Source of the DNA: Ramicandelaber brevisporus
Lineage: Eukaryota > Kickxellomycota > Ramicandelaberales > Ramicandelaberaceae
Length of the DNA stretch: 14,906 nucleotides
Reading direction: 5' to 3'
NCBI GenBank assembly: GCA_025201865.1
Contig: MU603089.1
Span: forward strand, 2,877-17,782
Below the pieces are notes generated by a model. That model saw only the letters and a list, made by a program, of their open reading frames with translations. It was not told the DNA's origin and made no database searches. Made by a program: the position numbers and the translations under genes. Positions 1-6,308 of the stretch are shown here, in pieces (position 1 is the first letter of the stretch; the number at the start of each line of letters is the position of its first letter).

Positions 1-18
1 TAATGAACAATGGGCAGG

Positions 19-35
19 CCGCAGTCGAGCTGCGG
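19..35. repeat. Short perfect hairpin left of the transposon
   Basis: CCGCAG and CTGCGG separated by five bases form a perfect 6-bp stem. It lies in the 79 bases left of the mariner insertion. No function is evident. Confidence 0.5.
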
Positions 36-81
36 TCAAGACGATAACCGAGCAAACCCGAAGAGTAACCGCTCCGCGATA

Positions 82-113
82 TTAGGTAGTGACAAAAGTT
101 TTTAGATACAATT
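82..113 (+). repeat. Left terminal inverted repeat of mariner
   Basis: Pairs with 1343-1374: 29 of 32 positions are identical, including the outermost 18. Differences are at repeat positions 19, 26 and 28. It is bordered on the outside by the TA duplication at 80-81. Confidence 0.95.
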
Positions 114-248
114 AAAACCCATATTATTCCTTCTCCTGTGATCGACCTCCTGTACTTTTTTATGTAACTATAACGGCAATGTGCCCGCACAGAATGGGCA
201 TGTAAACTCTTCCTTTGCTCTCATACTCAAAAAGATATTGCCAAAAAA

Positions 249-1322
249 ATGCCAAAAAGTGACCGAAAATCTGTGGATTTCTCAAAGTTGACGCACACCG
301 AAATTCGCGGAATTATTCTTTTTCTGTTTGCACAAGGCAAAACAGCGACTGCCGCACATAGAGAGCTGGAGAGTGCGCTGGGTGTTTACTCTTACAAGTA
401 CAAAGCAGTATGGTACTGGTTTAAGCGGTTCGCTAGTGGAGACTATTCGCTTGAAGACAAGCCACGGTCGGGACGTCCAGCTCTACTCTCTGATGACGAA
501 GTTGAAGAAAAAGTATCATCAAACCGCAACATTACATTGGAGGAGATGGCGAGTGGGTTCAGCTGCTCCAAGCGCACAGCGAGAAGAAAGTTCAAGAAGC
601 TCGGCTTCACCCACCGAGTGAGAGTGTACATTCCGTTTGCTTTGAGCAAGGGACAGTTGTCAAAGCGAGTCAAACTGTGTAAGAAGAACATGGAGTTAGC
701 GAAGAAGCCCAGTTTCTTTCGCAAGCTGGTTACATGCGACGAGAAGCAGGTGTACTACTCCAACTGCCCCAGTCGGCTCCAATGGCTTCGTTCTGGTGAG
801 ACTGGTCAAGGTGTAGTCAAGCCTGGTTTTTACACCCAAAAGGCTCTCCTATGTATCTGGTGGGGCATGGAGGGTGTCTATCATTGGGAACTTCTACCCC
901 GCGGCAAGAGCGTCAAGTCAGACATCTATTGTGAAATGATCAGGAAGGTAGATGCTGTTCTTCGTGAAAGATGGAGCAAAAAAGGGAAAATTTTACTATT
1001 GCATGACAATGCAGGCCCACACCGCGCGAACGTTACTACCGACACTCTAAATGAACTCAAATGGAAAAAAGTAGAGCATCCACCGTATTCTCCTGACTTG
1101 TCTCCGTGTGATTACCACTTGTTCCGCTCGCTATCGAATGACTTGCAAGGTGTGAGGTTCAATACAATGGAGGAAATACGAGACTACCTTGATAATTTTA
1201 TCAACACCAAGCCCGAAGAATTCTGGCAACACGGCATCTTGTCTCTCTATAATCGCTGGGAGGCAGTGGCCGAGCACGGTGGCAAGTACTTCAATGAAAT
1301 CAAGGCCGTGAGCGAAGAGTAA
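249..1322 (+). CDS. Mariner family transposase, DD34D
   Basis: 357-aa transposase that would bind the inverted repeats and carry out cut-and-paste transposition into TA. The N-terminal part (about residues 12-120) is a paired helix-turn-helix DNA-binding region of the mariner/SETMAR type, with the linker motif LEDKPRSGRP near residue 70. The catalytic core shows CDEK (D164), HDNAGPH (D253) and YSPDLSPCDYHLF (D288). There are exactly 34 residues between the last two aspartates, which is the mariner signature and separates it from Tc1 (DD34E). The motif usually written WVPHEL in mariners appears as YIPFAL. The C-terminus keeps the family RW...GKYF ending. The start at 249 sits in an A-rich context and gives the usual length (about 340-360 aa). 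No stop or frameshift is seen, so the enzyme could be functional. Family assignment is firm; activity is inferred. Confidence 0.95.
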   Translation: MPKSDRKSVDFSKLTHTEIRGIILFLFAQGKTATAAHRELESALGVYSYKYKAVWYWFKRFASGDYSLEDKPRSGRPALLSDDEVEEKVSSNRNITLEEMASGFSCSKRTARRKFKKLGFTHRVRVYIPFALSKGQLSKRVKLCKKNMELAKKPSFFRKLVTCDEKQVYYSNCPSRLQWLRSGETGQGVVKPGFYTQKALLCIWWGMEGVYHWELLPRGKSVKSDIYCEMIRKVDAVLRERWSKKGKILLLHDNAGPHRANVTTDTLNELKWKKVEHPPYSPDLSPCDYHLFRSLSNDLQGVRFNTMEEIRDYLDNFINTKPEEFWQHGILSLYNRWEAVAEHGGKYFNEIKAVSEE

Positions 1323-1342
1323 AAGTAGCTTATAATTTTGTG

Positions 1343-1374
1343 AATTTTTTCTAAAGACTTTTGTCACTACCTAA
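1343..1374 (-). repeat. Right terminal inverted repeat of mariner
   Basis: Reverse complement of the left end with 29 of 32 matches; followed directly by TA at 1375-1376. It begins only 20 bases after the transposase stop codon, typical of the compact mariner layout. Confidence 0.95.
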
Positions 1375-1640
1375 TATAACTAACTTTACGCCCCTAACTC
1401 CTAAAAGTGTTGATTGTTCAAAAATTCCTCTTTGTTTGTTTGTTTGTTTGTTTATAAGTGAGCGATTGCGGTATTGCGATGTAATCTCCATCTCCTATTG
1501 TTTACTTCTTCGCCTTGATGTGAGTTGGCGCTGTGGTGCCATTGTATGTGCCCGTTGTTGGAATGCTAATTTTTGATGGTTTTATTAGAGCTGCTTCTGT
1601 TCTGTAATTATTTGGCTGTTTAAGCTGTAAAGTAGTGGCT

Positions 1641-1720
1641 GCACGGGTGGGCCGCCCCCACGAAAAATCCGTCTTAACTTATAGGACAGAGTATTTTACG
1701 TAAAAACGGCCCACCCGTCC
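1641..1720. repeat. GC-rich inverted repeat with internal palindrome
   Basis: The 14-base arms at 1641-1654 and 1707-1720 are inverted copies with one mismatch (core ACGGGTGGGCCG / CGGCCCACCCGT, 12 perfect). Inside, GTGGG (1647-1651) can instead pair with CCCAC (1657-1661), and TTTTACGTAAAA (1694-1705) is a perfect 12-base palindrome. It could be a small non-autonomous element or an RNA/DNA hairpin. No clear target duplication flanks it, so the mobile-element reading is weak. Confidence 0.5.
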
Positions 1721-2012
1721 AGAGAAACCTTTCCGGACTCAGACGAGTTTGCCCACATTACTCATACATTTTCTTTCAATTTGTGATTGTTAAAAGCACT
1801 TCTTTATCGCTTGAAAAGAGATATTTAGGGATTCGTACAGAGCGATATCGGAAGAAGCTGGGGGTGAGATGGCGCAATCGGACACCTTAACACTGCTCTA
1901 TATTTCTGTGCACTGGGAATACAGTGAAATGAAACACAAGGATCGGAGAAGCATAACATCCTTTACACATCGGTCCTAAATCGAGACTACAGCAGCTAGT
2001 TGCTGTTGTTAC

Positions 2013-2055
<43 letters not shown>
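2013..2055. repeat. (GTT)n microsatellite
   Basis: About 14 uninterrupted copies of a GTT/TTG triplet, in non-coding sequence. A CAA polyglutamine run on the minus strand is possible in principle, but no open frame supports one. Confidence 0.9.
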
Positions 2056-2056
<1 letters not shown>

Positions 2057-2467
2057 TGAAACATATTCGCAGTGTAAAGTTACAGTCTTCTGTAGTATAA
2101 GGCTATTCTATAATGTAGACTGTTTTCTTTGTGTCGGAATTACATTCACACTAGTGTTAAATGTCTTCGTCGCTTGTTGTCTTTTGGGAATGCATCGCGG
2201 CAATTGTTGTTGACAAAATGCGAATGATCTAGTGTTAAATGGTTCCCGAGATTACAGTAGCGGCGAGAACAATCTCACACTTTATCTGAAACATGCATAT
2301 ACAAGACACATATTCACACTGGTGGCGGCGGTTGCGGCGGCTGCGGCGGCATGTCCGGGCACCTTTTAAGGTTCACAATAAAGTAACAATGCCGGAAATA
2401 AAAATGTCACATCACAGTGGAACTGTGACACGTATGTCTTTTTGATATTGGAAGACAGCCGATGCGA

Positions 2468-2489
2468 AAGAGAGAGAGAGAGAGAGAGA
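2468..2489. repeat. (GA)n microsatellite
   Basis: Pure AG dinucleotide run about 160-180 bases upstream of the TATA box of the 72-aa gene. Confidence 0.9.
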
Positions 2490-2644
2490 AGACTTGTTTT
2501 TCGACTACGAGACAGCGCCGGCACTGTGAAGGAAAGTTGCCAGTGTTCCTGTATTCGGCGAACATTTGCACTTTCCAGCTGTGTGCCAGTATTTTGCGGG
2601 ATATGTCTCGGCCATCGAGGGTTCATGCTTGCTTCCAAAAATAC

Positions 2645-2651
2645 TATAAAA
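2645..2651 (+). promoter_or_regulatory. TATA box of the 72-aa gene
   Basis: TATAAAA followed by GGGACG, a textbook TATA box, 147 bases before the ATG at 2798. Transcription probably starts around 2675-2690. The predicted leader from there to 2797 contains no ATG, consistent with efficient use of the 2798 start. Confidence 0.7.
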
Positions 2652-2706
2652 GGGACGTGTAAGCAACAGCTTTGTTCGTTTTTCAGTTTGTATCCAGCAT
2701 CACGCA

Positions 2707-2762
2707 CACAGCACACAGCACACAGTACACAGTACACAACATACAACACACAACATACAGAA
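2707..2762 (+). repeat. Degenerate 7-bp tandem repeat in the 5' leader
   Basis: Eight consecutive heptamers with consensus YACARYA (CACAGCA, CACAGTA, CACAACA and variants) fill 2707-2762 with no gaps, just upstream of the ATG. The tract has almost no T or G, so the leader RNA should be unstructured, and it lacks ATG. This resembles the A/C-rich leaders of strongly translated fungal genes (inference). Confidence 0.75.
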
Positions 2763-2797
2763 CAACTTCTGACATTGTAACTTCCAGTTAATTCAAG

Positions 2798-3016
2798 ATG
2801 GGTTCCATTACTGTTGTCAACGAGTCCGGCGGAAAGATCTCCGTCCGTATCAGCAATGATAACGAGAAGGGTAACACCGGCTTCTTTGACCTCGTGTCTG
2901 GCAAGAGTGACACCTGGGGTCGCGACTACTGGCAGGTGATGACCGTCTACAAATTCGTTGGTGACACAACCTCGACCAAGGTGGTCAAGCCTGGCGACAC
3001 CTACATCATTAGCTAA
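2798..3016 (+). CDS. Small 72-aa probable beta-sandwich protein, unknown function
   Basis: A complete 72-aa reading frame with its own TATA box and an ATG-free leader. The context AAGATGG fits a eukaryotic start. There is no signal peptide and no membrane segment. The sequence alternates hydrophobic and polar residues (SITVVNESGGKISVRISN at residues 3-20), then has a Ser/Asp/Trp stretch (SDTWGRDYWQVM, residues 37-48) and ends VVKPGDTYIIS, suggesting six or so short beta strands. The pattern TVxNxSGxxIxVxxS...DTWxRxxW recalls small cytosolic proteins of unknown function in fungi, though I cannot name a family. The strong promoter elements point to abundant expression. The reading frame is well supported; the role is unknown. 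Confidence 0.8.
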   Translation: MGSITVVNESGGKISVRISNDNEKGNTGFFDLVSGKSDTWGRDYWQVMTVYKFVGDTTSTKVVKPGDTYIIS

Positions 3017-3022
3017 GAAGCC

Positions 3023-3079
3023 GTATGCTAGCTCTCATAGTATCATCGCCTTAACCTAAATTATATTTTTTTCTCACAG
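3023..3079 (+). other. Candidate 57-nt intron in the 3' UTR of the 72-aa gene
   Basis: Six bases after the stop codon comes GTATGC, then a branch-like CTTAAC, a run of seven T, and TTCTCACAG ending at 3079. Length and spacing match a small fungal intron. Because the stop lies so close to the junction, splicing would not be expected to trigger nonsense-mediated decay. This comes from signals only; there is no transcript evidence. Confidence 0.4.
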
Positions 3080-3094
3080 CTCGATATCACAATG

Positions 3095-3115
3095 GTTCGA
3101 TTAACTTGATCGAAC
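3095..3115 (+). other. Hairpin in the 3' UTR of the 72-aa gene
   Basis: GTTCGAT and ATCGAAC form a perfect 7-bp stem around a 7-nt loop, just after the candidate intron. It could stabilise the mRNA end or have no role. Confidence 0.4.
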
Positions 3116-3628
3116 AAGCACAAGTCTATTTTAACGATGATACTTATTAAGTCAACTCAACCTAGTTCCAACGGCACATTAATGAGAGCAATTAGAGCAA
3201 GCAGGTTGAAGTTTGCTAGAACAGGTGTGGAAGGAGTGGAGGGGAGAGAGTATGGCTCAGAAATTATATACTTCTTGCCCATGAGCAGGAGTTCAGCACG
3301 AGTGGATGCATCCAACCAACAGTGTTGCACACTTCTGCCACACCTGTCTCACTCCATAATGATATAAACTCCTTGTATCACCGTTCCCCTCTTTCGTCAT
3401 ACTTATCGCACCTTTGTCCACCTCTCTCTCTCTCTCTCTCTCTCTCCGTGAGAACCAGGCTGCTTCGCACCTTTGTGAACTGTCAGAATGTACCCAGACC
3501 AGTTCTCTCGGCAGGAGCTCGGCAAACCCATTTTTTTCGAAATGCGCAGCACAACTCGTCAGCCGTAAAAAACACTCCGACTCGTTAGCCAATCTTGGAT
3601 CTGACGGAGAGGAGAAGGAGAATGTTCC
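3116..3628. other. Non-coding gap before the GPI-protein promoter
   Basis: No credible gene. It contains a perfect 12-base palindrome TGGATGCATCCA at 3303-3314 and a (CT)n tract at 3421-3447. Open frames crossing the CT tract are low-complexity and overlap on both strands, so they are not called. Confidence 0.6.
3421..3447. repeat. (CT)n microsatellite
   Basis: Pure CT run about 180 bases before the TATA box of the next gene. Pyrimidine tracts of this kind are common in fungal promoters. Confidence 0.9.
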
Positions 3629-3635
3629 TATAAAA
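3629..3635 (+). promoter_or_regulatory. TATA box of the Gly/Ser-rich surface protein gene
   Basis: TATAAAA 177 bases before the ATG at 3812. The predicted leader has no ATG but includes the CA repeat. It also contains a GTAAGC (3685) to CACACAG (3766) pair that could be a leader intron. Confidence 0.55.
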
Positions 3636-3738
3636 TTCTTCAACGGGTGAGCGAGCTTTCGTCTGGCGCGAGCTCCTGCGGTCTGTAAGCTTCGTCTCCA
3701 TCTTCCCTACACACGAACAATCGCTATAACTCTCTCAC

Positions 3739-3765
3739 GCACACACACACACACACACACACACA
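3739..3765. repeat. (CA)n microsatellite in the 5' leader
   Basis: About 13 copies of CA inside the probable transcribed leader of the surface protein gene, ending in CAG and followed by an A-rich stretch up to the start codon. Confidence 0.9.
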
Positions 3766-3811
3766 GTTTCGCCTGCCTTCAAACAAAGAAACCAAAAGAG
3801 AAGAAACCAAA

Positions 3812-4378
3812 ATGCGCTTTTCGACTATTGCTTTGGCTGCCGTTTGTGCAGCTGCTATGGTGTCTGCTGAGGAGGCTGCACAGGCGGCCAACATCCAGCC
3901 TAAACAGATTGTGGAGTTCAAGAAGGGCGGCGGTGGCGGTGGCGGCTCTGGTGGCCATGGCGACAGCGGTGGCAGTGGTGGCTCTGGCTCTGGTGGCAGC
4001 GGTAGCCATGATAACAACGGCAGCGGCGGCTCTGGCTCTGGCGGCAGCCACGGTGGTTCCGGTGGTGGCGGCAACGCTGGCGGCGGCGCTGGTGGTGACA
4101 ACGGTCCAAGCAGCACTTTTGTGGGGAGCACGTTCACTACTACCATCGTTAAGCCTATATACACTACTTGGTTTAGCGTCGTCACCACCGGTGGCGTTCG
4201 CACGGTCGCCACGTATACAAGATTCCTTTCATCCAGCACCACCTCCTTCGTGACAACCACCTACCACTGGGAACGCGTGGCATCGGATGGTCAGTCTGTT
4301 GCAATGGGCCGCCCTGGTCTTCTCTTCGCATCCATCGCTGCCCCAGCTGTTGCCTTCCTTTCGGCATCGCTCTTCTAA
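3812..4378 (+). CDS. Secreted Gly/Ser-rich protein, probably GPI-anchored
   Basis: 188-aa protein with the layout of a cell-surface or wall protein. Residues 1-19 are a signal peptide (MRFSTIALAAVCAAAMVSA, cleavage likely before EEA). Residues 39-98 are a low-complexity Gly/Ser linker with His, Asn and Asp. Residues 99-152 are Thr/Ser/Val/Tyr-rich and probably beta-structured and O-glycosylated. The last 20 residues are hydrophobic with no charged residue after Arg167, ending SASLF, like a GPI attachment signal; the omega site may lie near Ser158-Gly160. The start follows an A-rich CCAAAATG context. No enzymatic motif is seen. It lies 155 bases upstream of the syntaxin gene on the same strand. 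Secretion is well supported, GPI anchoring moderately so; the exact role (wall structure or adhesion) is not shown. Confidence 0.85.
   Translation: MRFSTIALAAVCAAAMVSAEEAAQAANIQPKQIVEFKKGGGGGGGSGGHGDSGGSGGSGSGGSGSHDNNGSGGSGSGGSHGGSGGGGNAGGGAGGDNGPSSTFVGSTFTTTIVKPIYTTWFSVVTTGGVRTVATYTRFLSSSTTSFVTTTYHWERVASDGQSVAMGRPGLLFASIAAPAVAFLSASLF
3927..4095 (+). repeat. Gly/Ser-coding degenerate tandem repeat
   Basis: Imperfect GGC/GGT/AGC triplet repeats coding for GGSGSGGSG-like units within the surface protein. Mixed codons suggest selection on the protein sequence rather than a pure DNA expansion. Confidence 0.8.
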
Positions 4379-4447
4379 GCAAATCACTAACCCTATTTAA
4401 CGCAGCATACCTCATATTTAATCGCTTGATACCTTTTATGCATATCC

Positions 4448-4534
4448 ATGAGTGTCAGAGTTGTTAACTCTCGGACAACCAACCTTGCCACGTATATATT
4501 TCATTTTCTTTTTTACTTCCTTTTACTCGGCTAA
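4448..4534 (+). promoter_or_regulatory. Possible upstream ORF overlapping the syntaxin 18 start (TAATG)
   Basis: A 28-codon frame starts at ATG 4448 and ends with TAA at 4532-4534, whose last A is the first base of the syntaxin ATG. The encoded peptide is hydrophobic in its second half (ATYIFHFLFYFLLLG). If transcription starts upstream of 4448, syntaxin translation would depend on reinitiation or leaky scanning. A TATATATT at 4493-4500 could instead start transcription inside this ORF, which would remove it. A hairpin AGAGTT-GTT-AACTCT lies at 4457-4471. Confidence 0.3.
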
Positions 4535-5892
4535 TGCAATCGCGGACTCTCGAGTTTCGCGACTTGGCTGCGAGGCAGCCTGCTGTGCCGCCTCCGCCGT
4601 CGCCACCTGACGATCTGGCCATCTCAGAGAAGCCGGCCAGTTCTCCAGCAGATGGCCCAGCCGATCCCTTCTTGCGCGAGGCCATTGCCGTTGTCGGTTT
4701 GCTCGACCAGCTTGAATCTGTTCTTCGCTCGACACGCCCAGCCTACCTTCAGTTGCATGGATCGGCAGCTGCTACTGCAACTGCAACAACAACTGCCGCC
4801 GCTTATGGCCGTTCGGGTATTGGTTCGAAGCCGCTACATGCCTCGAGAATGACTGACCAGCAGCGTGACGAGCTTGATGATAGCGCCAAGTCTGGTATTC
4901 AGACCAGCTTGCAGCGGATAACGCGCTTGGAGAAGCTGGCCGAGTCTGGGGACCTTCCTGCTCCGCCGATGCGTCTCTCTAAAAGCGAAAGAACGGCGCT
5001 TGCAAAGGAATCGAATGGCATTTGGGCAGCGTTGACTGGTGGTAGCCAGCGTGAACGCGAGCGTAAAGTCAAAGAATCGCAGTACACGGAGATGGTTCGC
5101 GCACATCGAGCAGCTGTGACATGGCTACTGAATGTGAAGTTGATGGCGGTTGTGCAGCTACATGGTGATATGCAAGAACAGCGACTCAACAAACAGCTTG
5201 AGAGACGCAAAGGCATCGTGCAATCCGTCACTGGTCCAATTGCTCCAAAAGGCAGTAGCAGCAGCGGCGGCGGTGGTAGCAGCAGCAGCACAGTGCGGTC
5301 ACCAGTGATGTCGACATCGCCAACATCATTAAAATCACCAACCACGCTGTCACCGCCACCGCTACCACAGCCACCACATGGTTCACTAATTCCGACAGGT
5401 GGTAGCTCAACAGCACGTCGCAGTAATCAGGAAGGTGAGTTACGCTCTCGATTCAGTCAGCCACGATTTGGCAATTCCGCATTTGGGTCCTCACTGACAA
5501 ACGAAGAAGGTGCCACAATGGATCAACAGCAGCAGCAGCAACAGGCAGACGCGGGTACAGCTGGGTTAACCGAGCAGCAAATGCAGCAGCTACAGAGAGA
5601 GAATGAACAATTGCTGGGAGAATTAGAAGGCAAGCTGGATCAGATCCGAGCGATTGAGCAGACGGTTGCAGACATCGGAGCAATTCAATCGGCGATGGCA
5701 ATGCACTTGGCAGTTCAAACTCAGCAGATTGAGAAAATATGCGAGGATGCCATTGCGGCCACCAACCAGGTTGTGCAGGGCAACGACTACTTGAGACGCA
5801 CTCGCGATAGCAATGAGGGCTCTCGATTGTACATTATGGTGTTGCTCTTGGTGCTTTCGTTCAGCCTCCTGTTCCTTGATTGGTATGGCTGA
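4534..5892 (+). CDS. UFE1: Syntaxin 18 / Ufe1, ER Qa-SNARE
   Basis: 452-aa tail-anchored Qa-SNARE that receives Golgi-to-ER retrograde vesicles, known to work with Sec20, Use1, Sec22, Sly1 and the Dsl1 tether. The N-terminus TLEFR (residues 5-9) resembles the Sly1-binding peptide of syntaxin 18 (TLLFR), which supports this start, although the preceding Asp is missing. Residues 44-75 and 105-145 match the syntaxin 18 N-terminal domain (PFLREAI...YLQL; MTDQQRDELD). A Ser/Pro/Gly-rich linker (about 233-345, with a short polyQ) follows. The SNARE helix spans about 345-425, with Gln397 as the likely zero-layer residue. The membrane anchor is 432-448 and the end SFSLLFLDWYG closely matches the syntaxin 18 C-terminus. 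It is longer than the usual 330-350 aa because of the linker. No intron is needed. Confidence 0.93.
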   Translation: MQSRTLEFRDLAARQPAVPPPPSPPDDLAISEKPASSPADGPADPFLREAIAVVGLLDQLESVLRSTRPAYLQLHGSAAATATATTTAAAYGRSGIGSKPLHASRMTDQQRDELDDSAKSGIQTSLQRITRLEKLAESGDLPAPPMRLSKSERTALAKESNGIWAALTGGSQRERERKVKESQYTEMVRAHRAAVTWLLNVKLMAVVQLHGDMQEQRLNKQLERRKGIVQSVTGPIAPKGSSSSGGGGSSSSTVRSPVMSTSPTSLKSPTTLSPPPLPQPPHGSLIPTGGSSTARRSNQEGELRSRFSQPRFGNSAFGSSLTNEEGATMDQQQQQQQADAGTAGLTEQQMQQLQRENEQLLGELEGKLDQIRAIEQTVADIGAIQSAMAMHLAVQTQQIEKICEDAIAATNQVVQGNDYLRRTRDSNEGSRLYIMVLLLVLSFSLLFLDWYG

Positions 5893-6308
5893 GTAAGTAA
5901 ATGAATGACTTATTTTGATTAGTTGACACACAATTTTTTTGCTTTAATCTCCGCTGCTTTGGTCCTGAGTTTCAAGTTCTTCTTTTTGAATGAGGACCGC
6001 GCGATCCACGAGACCCCGAGTCTCAATGAATTAAGGATGAAGCCTCTCGCTGCGGGGAGGCAGAGGGTAGAATTGAGGGGTGGGATGACAGCAACTAGCC
6101 TTGCACACTCGCACTCACTCGTACCCACTCACTCACTCACTCACTCACTCACTCACTCACGCTCACACACAAGAGGCTGCGCGCACTGACTGGCAGAGGG
6201 AGAGGGAGGAGAGAGAGAGAGTAGTGTCAGAGTGTCAGCTTTCCCTCTCTTTGTAACTCGCCTTCGTCCATTCATTCGCTCATTCATTATTTTTATATTC
6301 ACAGCACT
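5893..6308. other. Gap between syntaxin 18 and the 7TM receptor
   Basis: Non-coding. It starts with a perfect donor-like GTAAGT directly after the syntaxin stop (5893-5898) and ends with an acceptor-like TTTTTATATTCACAG at 6304, four bases before the first receptor ATG. It contains a (CACT)n tract at 6126-6160 and a GA-rich tract at about 6198-6221. No TATA box is clear. Confidence 0.55.
6126..6160. repeat. (CACT)n microsatellite
   Basis: About eight and a half copies of the tetranucleotide CACT/ACTC upstream of the receptor gene. Confidence 0.9.

Larger units (their letters stand above)
82..1374 (+). mobile_element. Complete mariner (DD34D) transposon
   Basis: A full-length class II DNA transposon of 1293 bp. 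It begins TTAGGTAGTGACAAAAGT and ends with the reverse complement of the same 18 bases; the inverted repeats extend to 32 bp with three mismatches. Both ends are flanked by TA (80-81 and 1375-1376), the target-site duplication of the Tc1/mariner superfamily. The size matches the usual 1.3 kb of mariner elements. Between the repeats lie a 135-base leader, one intact transposase gene, and a short tail. Perfect outer repeats and an undamaged reading frame suggest a fairly recent insertion that may still be mobile. Canonical mariner elements are best known from animals, so presence in a fungus-like genome raises the possibility of horizontal transfer (inference). Confidence 0.95.
1377..2640. other. 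Non-coding gap, 1.26 kb, between transposon and 72-aa gene
   Basis: No convincing reading frame is present on either strand. It holds a (TTTG)n tract near 1431-1453, a two-state hairpin at 1641-1720, a (GTT)n tract at 2013-2055, a 13-base direct repeat CTAGTGTTAAATG at 2151-2163 and 2229-2241, a GC-rich GGC/GGT triplet tract at about 2320-2351, AATAAA on the plus strand at 2377-2382, a TGTCACA/TGTGACA inverted repeat at 2405-2430, and a (GA)n tract at 2468-2489. The right-hand part is probably the promoter region of the 72-aa gene. The AATAAA could end an untranslated or non-coding transcript, but nothing upstream shows a gene. Confidence 0.6.

Noticed and set aside
1870-1881. TGGCGCAATCGG resembles a tRNA A box
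   Set aside because: No matching B box or cloverleaf is found downstream, so a tRNA or SINE is not supported.
2366-2780. Overlapping frames on both strands upstream of the 72-aa gene
   Set aside because: They cross the GA tract, the TATA box and the heptamer leader; their composition reflects the repeats.
3293-3650. Frames on both strands across the (CT)n tract
   Set aside because: Low-complexity Ser/Leu or Arg/Glu sequence generated by the microsatellite, with no supporting features.
3724-4260. 178-codon minus-strand frame rich in Pro/Glu/Leu
   Set aside because: It is the antisense of the Gly/Ser repeat of the surface protein; the sense strand has a signal peptide, start context and TATA box.
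5435-5460. GTGAGT donor-like site inside syntaxin 18
   Set aside because: The nearest acceptor would give an intron of about 25 nt, too short, and the frame continues normally through it.
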